From Anaerolineales bacterium (GTDB lineage: Bacteria; Chloroflexota; Anaerolineae; 4572-78; J111), in NCBI GenBank assembly GCA_020634935.1, contig JACKAT010000008.1, forward strand, positions 62,001 to 126,000: a stretch of DNA of 64,000 nt, in the 5' to 3' direction. The position numbers and the translations under genes were made by a program. The notes beneath the pieces were generated by a model. That model was not told where the DNA came from, did no database searches, and saw only the letters and a list, made by a program, of their open reading frames with translations. Position 1 is the stretch's first letter, and every line of letters starts with the position of its first letter. Positions 10,401 through 18,560 of the stretch are shown in pieces.

Positions 10401-13400
10401 GGAACAGGTGGCCGATGCCAATGAAGAAACCGCCATCGACCTCATCGCCGTCGATTGGGATGCTCAACGACTGGCCGATAAAATGCTCGATGTTCAAATC
10501 GTGCGCTACGAATGGGTCAATACCTTCATCGAGGGAGCCGGCGGCGGCTACTGGAAATCGGAAACCCAAAAGGAATTGGTCGATCAATTTACCGTCACCA
10601 CCGACGCCCAAGGCGAAGCCATCGCCCGCTTCACCCCGCCCCAAGGCGGCTCCTACCAAATCATCGCCCAAGATCAAGCTACTCTGGATGCCGCATCTTC
10701 CAATAACCAATCCCCTGATCTCCAATCGCCCAATCTCCCTGTTTCCCCCATCCGCTCCTCCATCTTTGTCTGGGTCGCCGGTGAGGACGATATTTCCTGG
10801 CGGCGCGAAAACAACGACCGCATCACCCTCATCAGCGACAAAGCCAGTTACGAACCGGGCGAAACCGCCGAAATTCTCATCCCCTCGCCGTTTGAAGGGA
10901 AGCACTACGCCCTGGTTACGGTTGAACGCGGGCGCATCATTGAGCAAGAAGTCATCGAGATGACCAGCACCAGCCAGGTATACCAACTGCCGATCGCCGA
11001 AAACTATGCCCCCAACATTTATGTCTCCGTGGTGCTGGTTCAAGGCCGTGAAGGGCCAACTACCGATGACGCCCCGCGCCTGGCCGATTACAAAGTAGGC
11101 ATCCTACCTATCGATGTCAAACTCTCGGCGCAGTTGCTCAACATCAGCCTCACCGCCTCGCCGGAGCAGGCCGAACCCGGTAGCGAGATAACTTATAATT
11201 TAGAAGTGACTGATGTCAACAACAAGCCGGTCTCGGCCGAGTTCTCGCTCGATCTGGTCGATAAAGCGGTGCTGTCGCTCCAGCCGCGCCAGCCGGAAGC
11301 CATCGTCAAGGCTTATTATGACCGGCGAGCGCTGGGCATCAGCACTGCCAGCGGCTTGAGCATATCGGGCAACCGCCTGCTGTTGGAACTGGCCGAAGAT
11401 TTGGGTTTGGATAAAGATGATTTTGCTGAGGCTGCGCCGCCGGCTGAAGCGCCGGTTGCCGAAATGGAAGCGGCAGCCCCCGCACCACAGGCTCTGGCCG
11501 GAGCGCCCGCTCCCACCAACGTCGCCCGGGCCGAAGACATGGTCGCCGACGAAGCGATGGGCAGCGCCGCCGCGAATAAAGCCCAAATTCCTGCCGGCGT
11601 TGAAGTACGCGAAGAGTTCAGCGACACCGCTTTTTGGGAGCCGGTTATCGTCACCGACGAGAGCGGCCAAGCCGAGGTAACGCTAACCCTGCCCGACAAC
11701 CTGACCACCTGGGTGATGCGCGGCGTCGGCGTCACCAACGAAACCCAAGTCGGCGAGGCCACAACCGAACTGGTCGCGACGATGCCGCTGTTGATCCGGC
11801 CGGTCGCCCCCCGTTTCTTGGTGGTCGATGACAAGGCCCAACTGGCGGCCAACATCACCAACAACACCGATAAGGCCATCGAAGCTGAAATAACGCTTTC
11901 AGCCGATGGAGTGATCATCGACAGCGCCACCGCCGCCGTCCAAACCGTCGATGTGCCGGCCCGGGGCGAAACCAAAGTCACCTGGGACGTGACCGCCGAG
12001 GATGTGACCGAAACCGAACTGGTCTTTGCCGCCGTCAGCACCGACGGCGAGTACAGCGATGCCGCCAAACCGCGTCTGACCACCGGCCCGGACGGTTCGC
12101 TGCTGGTCTATCGCTACACCGCGCCGGATATCGTCGGCACAGCCGGACAATTAACCGAAGGCGGCGACCGAACGGAAGTGGTCGCTCTGCCGCCCAACTT
12201 TGACGAGCGACGCGGCGAGTTGAGCATCCAGCTCGATCCCAGTCTGGCCGCCGGTATGCGCGACGGTCTGGATTATCTGGAACATTACGAGTACGAATGC
12301 ACCGAGCAAACGATCAGCCGTTTTCTACCCAATGTACTGACCTTCGATGCTTTGCAATCGCTGGGCATCGAAAATCAAGAGTTGGCAGCCCGCTTACCGG
12401 GATTAGTCGACGAGGGATTGAATAAACTTTACAACCAGCAAAAATCGGACGGCGGCTGGGGCTGGTGGTCAACCACCGAAAGCAATGTCCACATCACGGC
12501 CTATGTCGTTTTCGCCTTGACCAAAGCCCAACAGGCCGGGGTCGATGTTTCGGCCACGGTGCTGGCGAATGGACAGAATTTCCTACTCAACCATCTTAAA
12601 TCAACCCGCCAGTTGAACAGTACGCCCGATGCCAATCGCCACGCCTTTGTGCTGTACGCCCTGGCCGAAGGAGATGCCGCCCCCGTCGATGCGCTAGAAA
12701 ACCTGTTTGAGAATCGCGAAAAGCTGGCCCATTACGGCCGGGCTTACCTGGCCTTGGCGCTCAACCTGACCGACGCCCAAAAGTACAACGACAACATCGA
12801 TACCCTGCTGGCTGATTTGAACAATGCCGCCATCTTGAGCGCCACCGGGGCGCATTGGGAGGAAAACAGTTACGACTGGTGGGCTATGAACACCGATACC
12901 CGCTCGACGGCCATCATCTTGGACACATTGGCTCGCCTCGATCCGGACAACGCCCTGATCCCGAACGTGGTCCGCTGGTTGATGGTCGCCCGGCAAGACG
13001 GCATTTGGGAGACCACTCAGGAAACTGCTTGGTCGCTCATCGCCCTGACCGATTGGATGGTCGAGACCGGTGAGTTGGAGGCAGATTATGATTACTCGCT
13101 GTTCTTGAATGAGGACGAGCTCACGACTGGCTCGGCTACGAAGGAGAATGTGCAGGAGAGTATCAAGCAGCGCATCCCGATTGCGGATTTGTTAGTCGAT
13201 ACCGGCAACGCATTGACGGTGGCTCGCACCGACGGCAATGGCCGGCTCTATTACAGCGCTCATTTGAAGGTCTACCTGCCGGTTGAAGCTATCGAACCCG
13301 CGGAGCGCGGCATCATCGTCAGCCGCCAGTACCGGTTGGAGTCGTGCTTGACTGAGCAGACCAAAGATAGAAGCGTGGTTTGCCAGGAAGTGCGAGAGGC

Positions 13401-13830
13401 CAAACTGGGTGATGTTATTCGGGTCGATTTGACCCTCATTGCGCCGAATGATCTGTATTATGTGGTCGTGGAGGACCCGCTGCCTGCCGGGGCGGAGGCT
13501 ATTGATACCGGGCTAGCTACCACCAGTCTGCTGGCGATGGATCCCACCTTGCTGCGCACCAGTCGAACCTACTTTGGCGAGGAAGATATCGCCTATGGCG
13601 GGCGACCAGCGTATTGGTGGTGGTGGAATTGGTACTCGCGCAGTGAACTGCGGGATGAGAAAGTCGTCCTGTTTGCCGATTACCTGCCCAAAGGCACCTA
13701 TGAGTACAGTTACACCATGCGGGCCACTCTGCCGGGAGACTACCAGGTCATTCCTACCGTGGCCTCGGAGTTTTATTTCCCAGAGGTCTTTGGGCGTAGT
13801 GACGGCCGGCTGCTGAGTATTGGTCGATAA
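7447..13830 (+). CDS. Bacterial alpha-2-macroglobulin, lipoprotein
   Basis: Giant (2127 residues) periplasmic or surface protease trap. A hydrophobic stretch ends in a lipobox LLTFTAC with the lipidated cysteine at about residue 50. Residues about 85-510 form several Ig-like (Big_5) modules; the macroglobulin MG2 signature TDRPIYRPGQTIYFKG starts near 738; the A2M core DTAFWEPVIVTDESG is near 1393; the thioester motif CTEQ occupies 1618-1621, so this is a thioester-competent form, followed by the helical thioester domain to about 1900. AAAGGAG precedes the ATG at 7447; an in-frame ATG at 7504 would remove a repeat-derived leader. No pbpC neighbour is present, unlike in E. coli. Confidence 0.9.
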   Translation: MRRENRWRLETGDWRLGTQMSSPISPTSALFIIHHSLFIILAILLTFTACTPSTAAKTTDPTPTSLPSATPTTPPPPKVTYTPVEPGTVSPVIVQRFPRRGEELAADGTIELIFDRAMDQDATADAFTLQTAADQPQEIEGDITWPDERTMQFTPVQPLDQDSSYDVILTQDAVADDSAPLAEPFTFRFSTPGFLEVTQVIPADGTTDVETKATITVMFNRPVVPLTSLAEAEKFPQPLEFEPAIPGRGEWLNTSIYVFTPDGDLPGGMTFTARVKAGLTDVAEKTDLPHDFEWRFTTQPPEVVFTSPNDGQTLVPIENPIQITFSQPVETQSAQDKFELTATGSLFGGSVSGQFEVISETLTFTPTEPLEFDTRYNVTIDAGVTGEAGGSGMVSPYSFGFTTVPLPRIVGTEPADGDNNAWPYTGFTILFNTPINPATVMNHVEMIPPLPVTPTLVYTSYSPWNNSFNFSFGAQPSTAYEVRISPGIEDPYGNQTAENLNVQFRTQPLPPDYQLRMPDFVGTYDAALPAKMVVSYVNVNTLNLRLYKLNKDAVFDPWEWSRDNLPASSNLVREWQEKLEAPTNQQAFQVIDLVDGGGALDPGVYLLDTDSPQFGNDNYYHNHRHVLVVTHINLTLKTGQREAMVWATGLADGEPISGQEIVFYNTSQHHQIETVTTDGDGLARVDLTRNDGGGIVAYIDAEGDNFSAVSENWTRGISPYEFGVDFAQSQPSYNVHIYTDRPIYRPGQTIYFKGIIRREDDVAFSRPDVGQVKITVLDAAYETVLEKEVEVSPAGTFNGSVDLEEGASLGNYTIGARFGANYIEQYVQVAAYRPPEFEVTVEPSEPELLRGEDVEATIHTNYFFGGPLAGADVTWNVLAESYRFDPPQLGAYRFTDADDPYVCFECWWWQSNPFPQPILDGSGASDAAGQLSLTLEGQELDEILETGSQRLTIEASATGPDNQFISGRSSVVIHKGDYYIGLSPQEQVADANEETAIDLIAVDWDAQRLADKMLDVQIVRYEWVNTFIEGAGGGYWKSETQKELVDQFTVTTDAQGEAIARFTPPQGGSYQIIAQDQATLDAASSNNQSPDLQSPNLPVSPIRSSIFVWVAGEDDISWRRENNDRITLISDKASYEPGETAEILIPSPFEGKHYALVTVERGRIIEQEVIEMTSTSQVYQLPIAENYAPNIYVSVVLVQGREGPTTDDAPRLADYKVGILPIDVKLSAQLLNISLTASPEQAEPGSEITYNLEVTDVNNKPVSAEFSLDLVDKAVLSLQPRQPEAIVKAYYDRRALGISTASGLSISGNRLLLELAEDLGLDKDDFAEAAPPAEAPVAEMEAAAPAPQALAGAPAPTNVARAEDMVADEAMGSAAANKAQIPAGVEVREEFSDTAFWEPVIVTDESGQAEVTLTLPDNLTTWVMRGVGVTNETQVGEATTELVATMPLLIRPVAPRFLVVDDKAQLAANITNNTDKAIEAEITLSADGVIIDSATAAVQTVDVPARGETKVTWDVTAEDVTETELVFAAVSTDGEYSDAAKPRLTTGPDGSLLVYRYTAPDIVGTAGQLTEGGDRTEVVALPPNFDERRGELSIQLDPSLAAGMRDGLDYLEHYEYECTEQTISRFLPNVLTFDALQSLGIENQELAARLPGLVDEGLNKLYNQQKSDGGWGWWSTTESNVHITAYVVFALTKAQQAGVDVSATVLANGQNFLLNHLKSTRQLNSTPDANRHAFVLYALAEGDAAPVDALENLFENREKLAHYGRAYLALALNLTDAQKYNDNIDTLLADLNNAAILSATGAHWEENSYDWWAMNTDTRSTAIILDTLARLDPDNALIPNVVRWLMVARQDGIWETTQETAWSLIALTDWMVETGELEADYDYSLFLNEDELTTGSATKENVQESIKQRIPIADLLVDTGNALTVARTDGNGRLYYSAHLKVYLPVEAIEPAERGIIVSRQYRLESCLTEQTKDRSVVCQEVREAKLGDVIRVDLTLIAPNDLYYVVVEDPLPAGAEAIDTGLATTSLLAMDPTLLRTSRTYFGEEDIAYGGRPAYWWWWNWYSRSELRDEKVVLFADYLPKGTYEYSYTMRATLPGDYQVIPTVASEFYFPEVFGRSDGRLLSIGR
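7462..7566 (+). repeat. Short-word repeats inside the signal-peptide coding region
   Basis: Near 7464-7495 the words GGAGATTGGAGACTGG repeat, and near 7537-7566 the words TCATCATTCATCATTCATTG repeat. Both word families are typical of the intergenic hairpins in this genome, yet here they encode the n-region and part of the hydrophobic core. A related fragment (ATCTCCAATC-type words) lies in frame near 10708-10745 of the same gene. Confidence 0.55.
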
Positions 13831-13833
13831 AAC

Positions 13834-13865
13834 AAAAAATCCCCCCAATTGGGGGGATTTTTTTT
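13834..13865 (+). terminator. Intrinsic terminator after the macroglobulin gene
   Basis: AAAAAATCCCCCC pairs with GGGGGGATTTTTT around an AATT loop, followed by more T residues. It lies between convergent genes and probably works both ways. Confidence 0.9.
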
Positions 13866-13881
13866 ACCGCATTTTCTGTTA

Positions 13882-14118
13882 TTAAATAATTTCTAAATTG
13901 ACCCGCTTACCATCTTTAGCGGCACTGGTGCGGAGCAACGTTCGCATGGCGTTGGCTACTCGACCCTCTTTGCCAATGATGCGGCCCATATCATCCGGCG
14001 CAACACTGAGCTCGAGGACAATCATCGAGGCACCCTCTACTTCCTCTACTCTCACTTCCTCGGCCTTGCTAACGACGGCTCTCGCCATTTCTAGTGTTAA
14101 GTCTTTTAGATGTCCCAT
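13882..14118 (-). CDS. KH-domain RNA-binding protein (KhpA-like)
   Basis: Small (78 residues) single KH-domain protein that binds RNA; the KhpA family usually sits near rpsP or ffh and partners KhpB in cell-envelope regulation, but neither neighbour is here. The GXXG loop is visible in GRIIGKEGRVANAMRTLL, preceded by the beta strand MIVLELSVAPDD. The ATG at 14118 has GGGAGG at 7-8 bases; an upstream in-frame TTG at 14133 has no site. The gene converges on the macroglobulin with a shared terminator. Confidence 0.85.
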   Translation of the reverse strand: MGHLKDLTLEMARAVVSKAEEVRVEEVEGASMIVLELSVAPDDMGRIIGKEGRVANAMRTLLRTSAAKDGKRVNLEII

Positions 14119-14284
14119 TTTCGAACCTCCCAATTCGAATCTAGTGTTAGGTTTATTGGTACTTGTATCAAGTCAGTATATCAAGTTTGCGGCATTGGGT
14201 CAATAGATGTTACTAACCCATAAGTACTAAGGTACCCCGCATAGGAAGATATATTAAGAAAAAGAACTTAAATTATAATAAATT

Positions 14285-14314
14285 TTGTTAAACTTAATGG
14301 TAAGGTGATATTAT
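14285..14314 (+). promoter_or_regulatory. Candidate sigma-70-type promoter
   Basis: TTGTTA at 14285-14290 and TATTAT at 14309-14314 with an 18-base spacer, in an AT-rich region upstream of the oxidoreductase gene. Confidence 0.5.
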
Positions 14315-14361
14315 ACACCAGCTAAATTCTTACAACAAATATCCAGGTGAAAAAAAGAAAC

Positions 14362-15438
14362 ATGAATCGACTTAGAGTAGGAATAGTAGGAATAGGCGTC
14401 GGCCTGCTCCATTTAGAAGGATATCAAGCATTAGATAATGAGGTTGATGTTGTCGCCATTTGTGATTTGGACGAAACACGAATAACTAAAATTGGCGCCG
14501 AATACGGTGTTCCCCAGCGTTATACCGACTATAATAAGCTATTTACATCCGGCGAGGTTGATGCGGTCAGCATTTGCCTCCCTAACAGCCTGCACGCCCC
14601 GGCTTCTATTGCGGCGCTAGAAGCGGGGCTCCATGTTTTGTGTGAAAAGCCGATCGCCGAAAAAGCGGCATCGGCGCAGAAAATTGTCGAGGCGGCAGCG
14701 AAAGCGCCTGGTAAATTTATGGTGTGTTACAACCGCCGTTACCGGCCCGATGTGGCTTGGATGAAATCAGCGGTGGATCAAGGTCTGCTGGGGCATGTTT
14801 ATCAGATCAAGGCCGGTTGGGTTAGAGAAACCGGCATTCCGGCCAAAACGGGTTGGTTTATCACCAAAGCCATTGCTGGAGGTGGCCCATTGATTGATCT
14901 AGGGGTTCATGTGCTGGATTTAGCGCTGTGGATGCTCGACTACCCCAAACCACTGACGGTCAGCGGAGATGTCCAGGCCAATTTTGGTCCGAGTGGGTTT
15001 AAAATCAATCGAAAACCAACCGATAATGCGCTTCCTGTTTATGGGGTTGAAGACTCGGCCAATGCCTTTATTCGCTTGGAGGGGGGAACCCTTTTGAATT
15101 TAGAAACAAATTGGGCGTCCCACACCAAGCCAGGTAAAGACGATTTCTATGTGGTCTTAATCGGCACGAAAGGAACGATTGAATTTTATGTGGAAAATTA
15201 CGCCTCAGAAAATACGGTAACATTTTTTACCGAGATCGAAGGGGCGCCAACCACTATCTACCCTCATATTATCGGCCAGAGTAGCGACCATCGCTATGCC
15301 GTCGCCGAGTTTGTTAAATGTATTAAGGAAAATCTACCGCCCACCGCTACGGCAGAGCAGGGCTTGACGGTAATGAAGATTATCGATGCTATTTATCAAT
15401 CAGCCGAAAATAGCCGCGAGATTGTGCTGGGGGAATAA
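14362..15438 (+). CDS. Gfo/Idh/MocA-family oxidoreductase
   Basis: NAD(P)-dependent sugar or inositol dehydrogenase family, 358 residues from the ATG. Seen: nucleotide-binding loop VGIVGIGVGLLHLEG at the N-terminus, the EKP catalytic-lysine motif in VLCEKPIAEK, and a C-terminal substrate domain with GGGPLIDLGVHVLDLALWML containing the conserved aspartate/histidine pair. A GTG at 14347 is also in frame; I prefer the ATG at 14362, with AGGTG about 12 bases upstream, though the spacing is long. Substrate is unknown. It is followed by a convergent gene only 7 bases after its stop. Confidence 0.8.
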   Translation: MNRLRVGIVGIGVGLLHLEGYQALDNEVDVVAICDLDETRITKIGAEYGVPQRYTDYNKLFTSGEVDAVSICLPNSLHAPASIAALEAGLHVLCEKPIAEKAASAQKIVEAAAKAPGKFMVCYNRRYRPDVAWMKSAVDQGLLGHVYQIKAGWVRETGIPAKTGWFITKAIAGGGPLIDLGVHVLDLALWMLDYPKPLTVSGDVQANFGPSGFKINRKPTDNALPVYGVEDSANAFIRLEGGTLLNLETNWASHTKPGKDDFYVVLIGTKGTIEFYVENYASENTVTFFTEIEGAPTTIYPHIIGQSSDHRYAVAEFVKCIKENLPPTATAEQGLTVMKIIDAIYQSAENSREIVLGE

Positions 15439-15445
15439 ACTTGCG

Positions 15446-15841
15446 TTAAACAGACCCGTATATAATACCGGCTATAAAACCTAATAAAATTAGCCCCATA
15501 AAAACCCACAGCCAACTTACCGCAGTTGGTTGAGTTTTGGAGGCATGGTGATTTGAGGAATACAAAGAAGGTTGAGCGAAGATCCCGTCAATTGGTATTG
15601 AGCGGACAGGAGGAAGGGAAAGGGTCGATTTTATTCTATCAGGGTTATCGACCAACCATTCCGCCCCATCATGTCGGTACCACAACCCGGTTTGATAACC
15701 GATCATCCAGAAATAGCCGTCTTCGGCAAAGTCGATCATTTCGATAAGGTGCGTCCGCAAGGCATGCCGATCTATCACGCCGGCAGAAAGCTGCTGATTC
15801 AATCCGTCTACAGTCCGCTCCACTTTGGCAAAATCGATCAT
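15446..15841 (-). CDS. Small tail-anchored protein downstream of PP2C
   Basis: About 131 residues, not recognised. The N-terminal 70 residues form a soluble domain ending in a tryptophan-rich segment (YFWMIGYQTGLWYRHDGAEW) reminiscent of small WYR-type binding modules; a proline/serine linker follows; the C-terminus is one transmembrane helix (WLWVFMGLILLGFIAGIIYG). The chosen ATG lies 8 bases after the phosphatase stop; an in-frame GTG at 15862 would overlap that gene by 13 bases. Tight coupling suggests a membrane partner or target of the phosphatase. This is inference from context only. Confidence 0.6.
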   Translation of the reverse strand: MIDFAKVERTVDGLNQQLSAGVIDRHALRTHLIEMIDFAEDGYFWMIGYQTGLWYRHDGAEWLVDNPDRIKSTLSLPPVRSIPIDGIFAQPSLYSSNHHASKTQPTAVSWLWVFMGLILLGFIAGIIYGSV

Positions 15842-15849
15842 CGGGTTGA

Positions 15850-16782
15850 CTAATCTTCCCACTCCGGCGGTATATCCGGTTTTTGATATTTGGGAATAAT
15901 GGCCATTGAGGGTTGGGTATCATCGAGAGCGGTAGTAGGAATAGGAGATTTAATTTGGGGGGAATAGCCAGCCGCCGGCGGTTCTTGGTCGGAAACCTTG
16001 ATAATTATCGCAGTGATATTATCCGGGCCGCCGGATTGGTTGGCCATGTCGATCAACTGCTGGGCGGCGACAAAAGGGTTGGATACGGTAGTGAGCACAT
16101 CAGTGATGGCTTGATCGCCTATTTCGCCCCACAGACCATCGCTGCATAGGATAATGACGTCGTTAAGCTGGAGCTTTTCCGTTACGGTATAAATTTCTAA
16201 ATCCCCACCTTGACCGAGCGCTTGATAAAGTACATTGCGGCGGGGATGGTTGAGGGCTTCTTCTTCGGTAATTTTGCCCATTTCAACCAATCGGGATACC
16301 AAGGAGTGATCTTTGCTTAACAGCCGTAGTTTACCGTCTCGTAGCAAATAGGCGCGCGAGTCGCCTACATTCATAGCCACAATGGTGTCACTATACAAAA
16401 CTGAGGCGATGATAGTTGTACCGCCGCCTTGCGTGGCGTTCATCACCTGCTGATTAGCCGTTTGAATGGCTTCAGCCAAAGCATCGGCGATGGTCTCTTT
16501 TTGGGCGGCAGGAGTATGGTTATTACGGCGAGCGTAATATTCTTGGTTAACGGTCTCAATGGTAATGGCCGAAGCGATTTCACCTTTTTGATGACCGCCC
16601 ATGCCATCGGCCAGAATATAAAGGTGACCTTTTTGGGCTAAGATCTCAGGGTCAGTTTCCGCCGGAAGCATATAAGCATCTTCATTATGATCTCTAACCA
16701 TGCCCGTATTAGTAATGCCAGCGTAATGATAGTGAAGTTCCGAACTGGTAGAGCTTGATTTTTCTGATTTCTCGTTGGACAA
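15850..16782 (-). CDS. PP2C-type serine/threonine protein phosphatase
   Basis: Metal-dependent phosphatase (Stp/PrpC-like, 310 residues) that reverses Hanks-type kinase signalling. Motifs in order: GMVRDHNEDAYML, LYILADGMGGHQKGE (metal aspartate and glycines), VGDSRAYLLRDG, LLSKDHSLV, LCSDGLWGEIGD and GGPDNITAIII. The C-terminal tail of about 50 residues is proline-rich. The start is TTG at 16782, supported by AGGAGG about 9 bases upstream. No cognate kinase is in the window. The downstream small membrane protein is probably translated from the same message. Confidence 0.9.
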   Translation of the reverse strand: MSNEKSEKSSSTSSELHYHYAGITNTGMVRDHNEDAYMLPAETDPEILAQKGHLYILADGMGGHQKGEIASAITIETVNQEYYARRNNHTPAAQKETIADALAEAIQTANQQVMNATQGGGTTIIASVLYSDTIVAMNVGDSRAYLLRDGKLRLLSKDHSLVSRLVEMGKITEEEALNHPRRNVLYQALGQGGDLEIYTVTEKLQLNDVIILCSDGLWGEIGDQAITDVLTTVSNPFVAAQQLIDMANQSGGPDNITAIIIKVSDQEPPAAGYSPQIKSPIPTTALDDTQPSMAIIPKYQKPDIPPEWED

Positions 16783-17022
16783 TGCTAATCGCCTCCTTAA
16801 GTGCTACGTTTAAGACCTACTAACCCTAAAAATGCAGTGGCTTTTCCGGTTAAGCTCCATTATAACGCTTTTCGGAATAATTTTCCAAACCTTATGATTA
16901 AACAGCCGAGGTTACCGCTGATTTTGACAGCAATGGTTCAATCAGTGGCAGCGCTAGTGTAGGGGGTGTATATTACGAACAATAACACAGCGTATCTGGC
17001 TCATTTTTAGCTGTCGAGCCGA

Positions 17023-17730
17023 TTATAATGACTCCGTTGTATGTAGTCTGGAGCGTAAGGCCGGAACTTTTGCCATCGCATAAGCGGCTACCAAAGCCGC
17101 TTCGTGAGGGTAGCAGCCAATAAAATAGGTGGCATACTCTTCATTCTTTCGCTGAAGAGCAAAGCCGTCTGTGTAAGCCTGAACATTAACCACTTTTCGG
17201 TCAAGTCGAATGAACGTAAATTGATTACTAGGTAATACGAGGCGCTGGTTAGTACAGAAAAGATTGCCTTCATCCTGCCACTTCATATTTTCGCGAGGGG
17301 CTTTTTGAGTAGGCCAATATCCACTCTCGTCCGAAAGAGGCTGACCATGCCCGCGCCGCAGGCCATTGACATTAATATAACAAACTTCGTTAAGCTGTTC
17401 TAAAATGATTTGAGCCAACACTGTCTTAACCGGCGAGATAATATCAATGTTGCCACTCGCAATTTCGGCTAACTGCTCATCGCTGTAGATATTGCCAATA
17501 ACCACCTTCAACGGATCGGGTTTGAGAACAATATTATCCAGTTCCGGCGTAACCAAGCTAAAATTACCTTCAGCCAAATGAATAATCTGGTATCGCCCTT
17601 TGTTAAACAACCCCAATACAGCACGATCCTTAAGAGTCAGACCGCACTTTTCACAAATATAGCTGCCACCTTGCAAAGAAATAGGGGCCTCCATACAGAA
17701 TGGACACTCTTGATAAAGAGTATCAGCCAT
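17023..17730 (-). CDS. Zinc-ribbon protein of unknown function
   Basis: The N-terminus carries a two-CxxC zinc ribbon (QECPFC about 8-12, then YICEKCGLTL about 24-33). The remaining 200 residues show no family I can name; GNLFCTNQRLVLPSNQFTFIRLD resembles a PH-like or GRAM-like beta-rich domain that reports how a value was written ('lower-temperature' style bacterial PH folds), but this is weak. The ATG at 17730 has AAGGAG 8 bases upstream; a longer in-frame start at 17790 has none. It is monocistronic, divergent from the DUF218 gene. Confidence 0.6.
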   Translation of the reverse strand: MADTLYQECPFCMEAPISLQGGSYICEKCGLTLKDRAVLGLFNKGRYQIIHLAEGNFSLVTPELDNIVLKPDPLKVVIGNIYSDEQLAEIASGNIDIISPVKTVLAQIILEQLNEVCYINVNGLRRGHGQPLSDESGYWPTQKAPRENMKWQDEGNLFCTNQRLVLPSNQFTFIRLDRKVVNVQAYTDGFALQRKNEEYATYFIGCYPHEAALVAAYAMAKVPALRSRLHTTESL

Positions 17731-17936
17731 TAAATTCTCCTTATAGAAAAATAAGAATCTCATTGTAACAAAAACAATCGTCTTAAACAAGAGTTGAACA
17801 TAATTTTTGAAAAAATGAAAGCGTAAATAAATTCAGGAGCGGTCACCGAAAGCATGCAAAGCTGGCCCGAAAATTGTATAATACCCATCGGGAGTGAATG
17901 GTCGGCGGCCGGGAGTTCCTATTAGGAGATTACTTA

Positions 17937-18557
17937 ATGATTGAGCTACTTATCCGAACTTTGTGCGATAACCCACCCCCGAAGGCGGCTGAGGGGACTT
18001 ATCTTTTCGGCCAAACCATCGATAACCAACAGTCGGTCTTTGAGACAGGAATTGAGCTACTTCAACAAGGCTTAACCAAAAAGCTGCTCATCTCTGGGGC
18101 CGGGATAATTTCCGGCTATCCCGGATTGGCTGCCTGGCAGCAGGACCTCGTGGCTTTAGGCATTGATGCGGCCGACATCATCGCCATTGAACCCTTAACA
18201 GATACAATACTCCATACTCTAATAGAAGCTGAAAGCTTGGTCCGTTACTTAAAGACAAACAATTGGAAAACCGTAATGTTGGTCTCAGCGCCGTTTCACC
18301 AATTACGCTGTTTTATGACGGTTGTTTCGGTAGCGCTTAGGGAAATGCCGGAACTGCAAATTTATAATCGGGTGGGAACCACCCTACCCTGGCATGAAAC
18401 CGTAACTCACTCCCAAGGCACGCTACATCTAAAACGCAGCGATTTTATTGAAAGCGAGCTACGGCGAATTGATACCTACCAACAAAAAGGGGATTTGGCT
18501 AAAACCCAGGCGGTATTTAATTATCTGCTTCAACGTGATCAAAGACAGATAGGTTAA
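17937..18557 (+). CDS. DUF218/YdcF-like protein
   Basis: The 206-residue protein resembles the ElyC/SanA/YdcF (DUF218) fold: an N-terminal Rossmann-like strand with TYLFGQTIDNQQS, then GLTKKLLISGAG, an acidic turn IAIEPLTDTILHTLIEAESL and VMLVSAPFHQLRCFMTV, which correspond to the usual GG, SGG, E.S.nT.eNa and vts..H..R blocks. The role of the family is poorly known (envelope or vancomycin-related phenotypes in E. coli). The ATG at 17937 is chosen for TAGGAG about 9 bases upstream. A TATAAT lies at 17877-17882 without a clear -35. The BatD-like gene starts 3 bases after its stop. Confidence 0.65.
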   Translation: MIELLIRTLCDNPPPKAAEGTYLFGQTIDNQQSVFETGIELLQQGLTKKLLISGAGIISGYPGLAAWQQDLVALGIDAADIIAIEPLTDTILHTLIEAESLVRYLKTNNWKTVMLVSAPFHQLRCFMTVVSVALREMPELQIYNRVGTTLPWHETVTHSQGTLHLKRSDFIESELRRIDTYQQKGDLAKTQAVFNYLLQRDQRQIG

Positions 18558-18560
18558 AGG

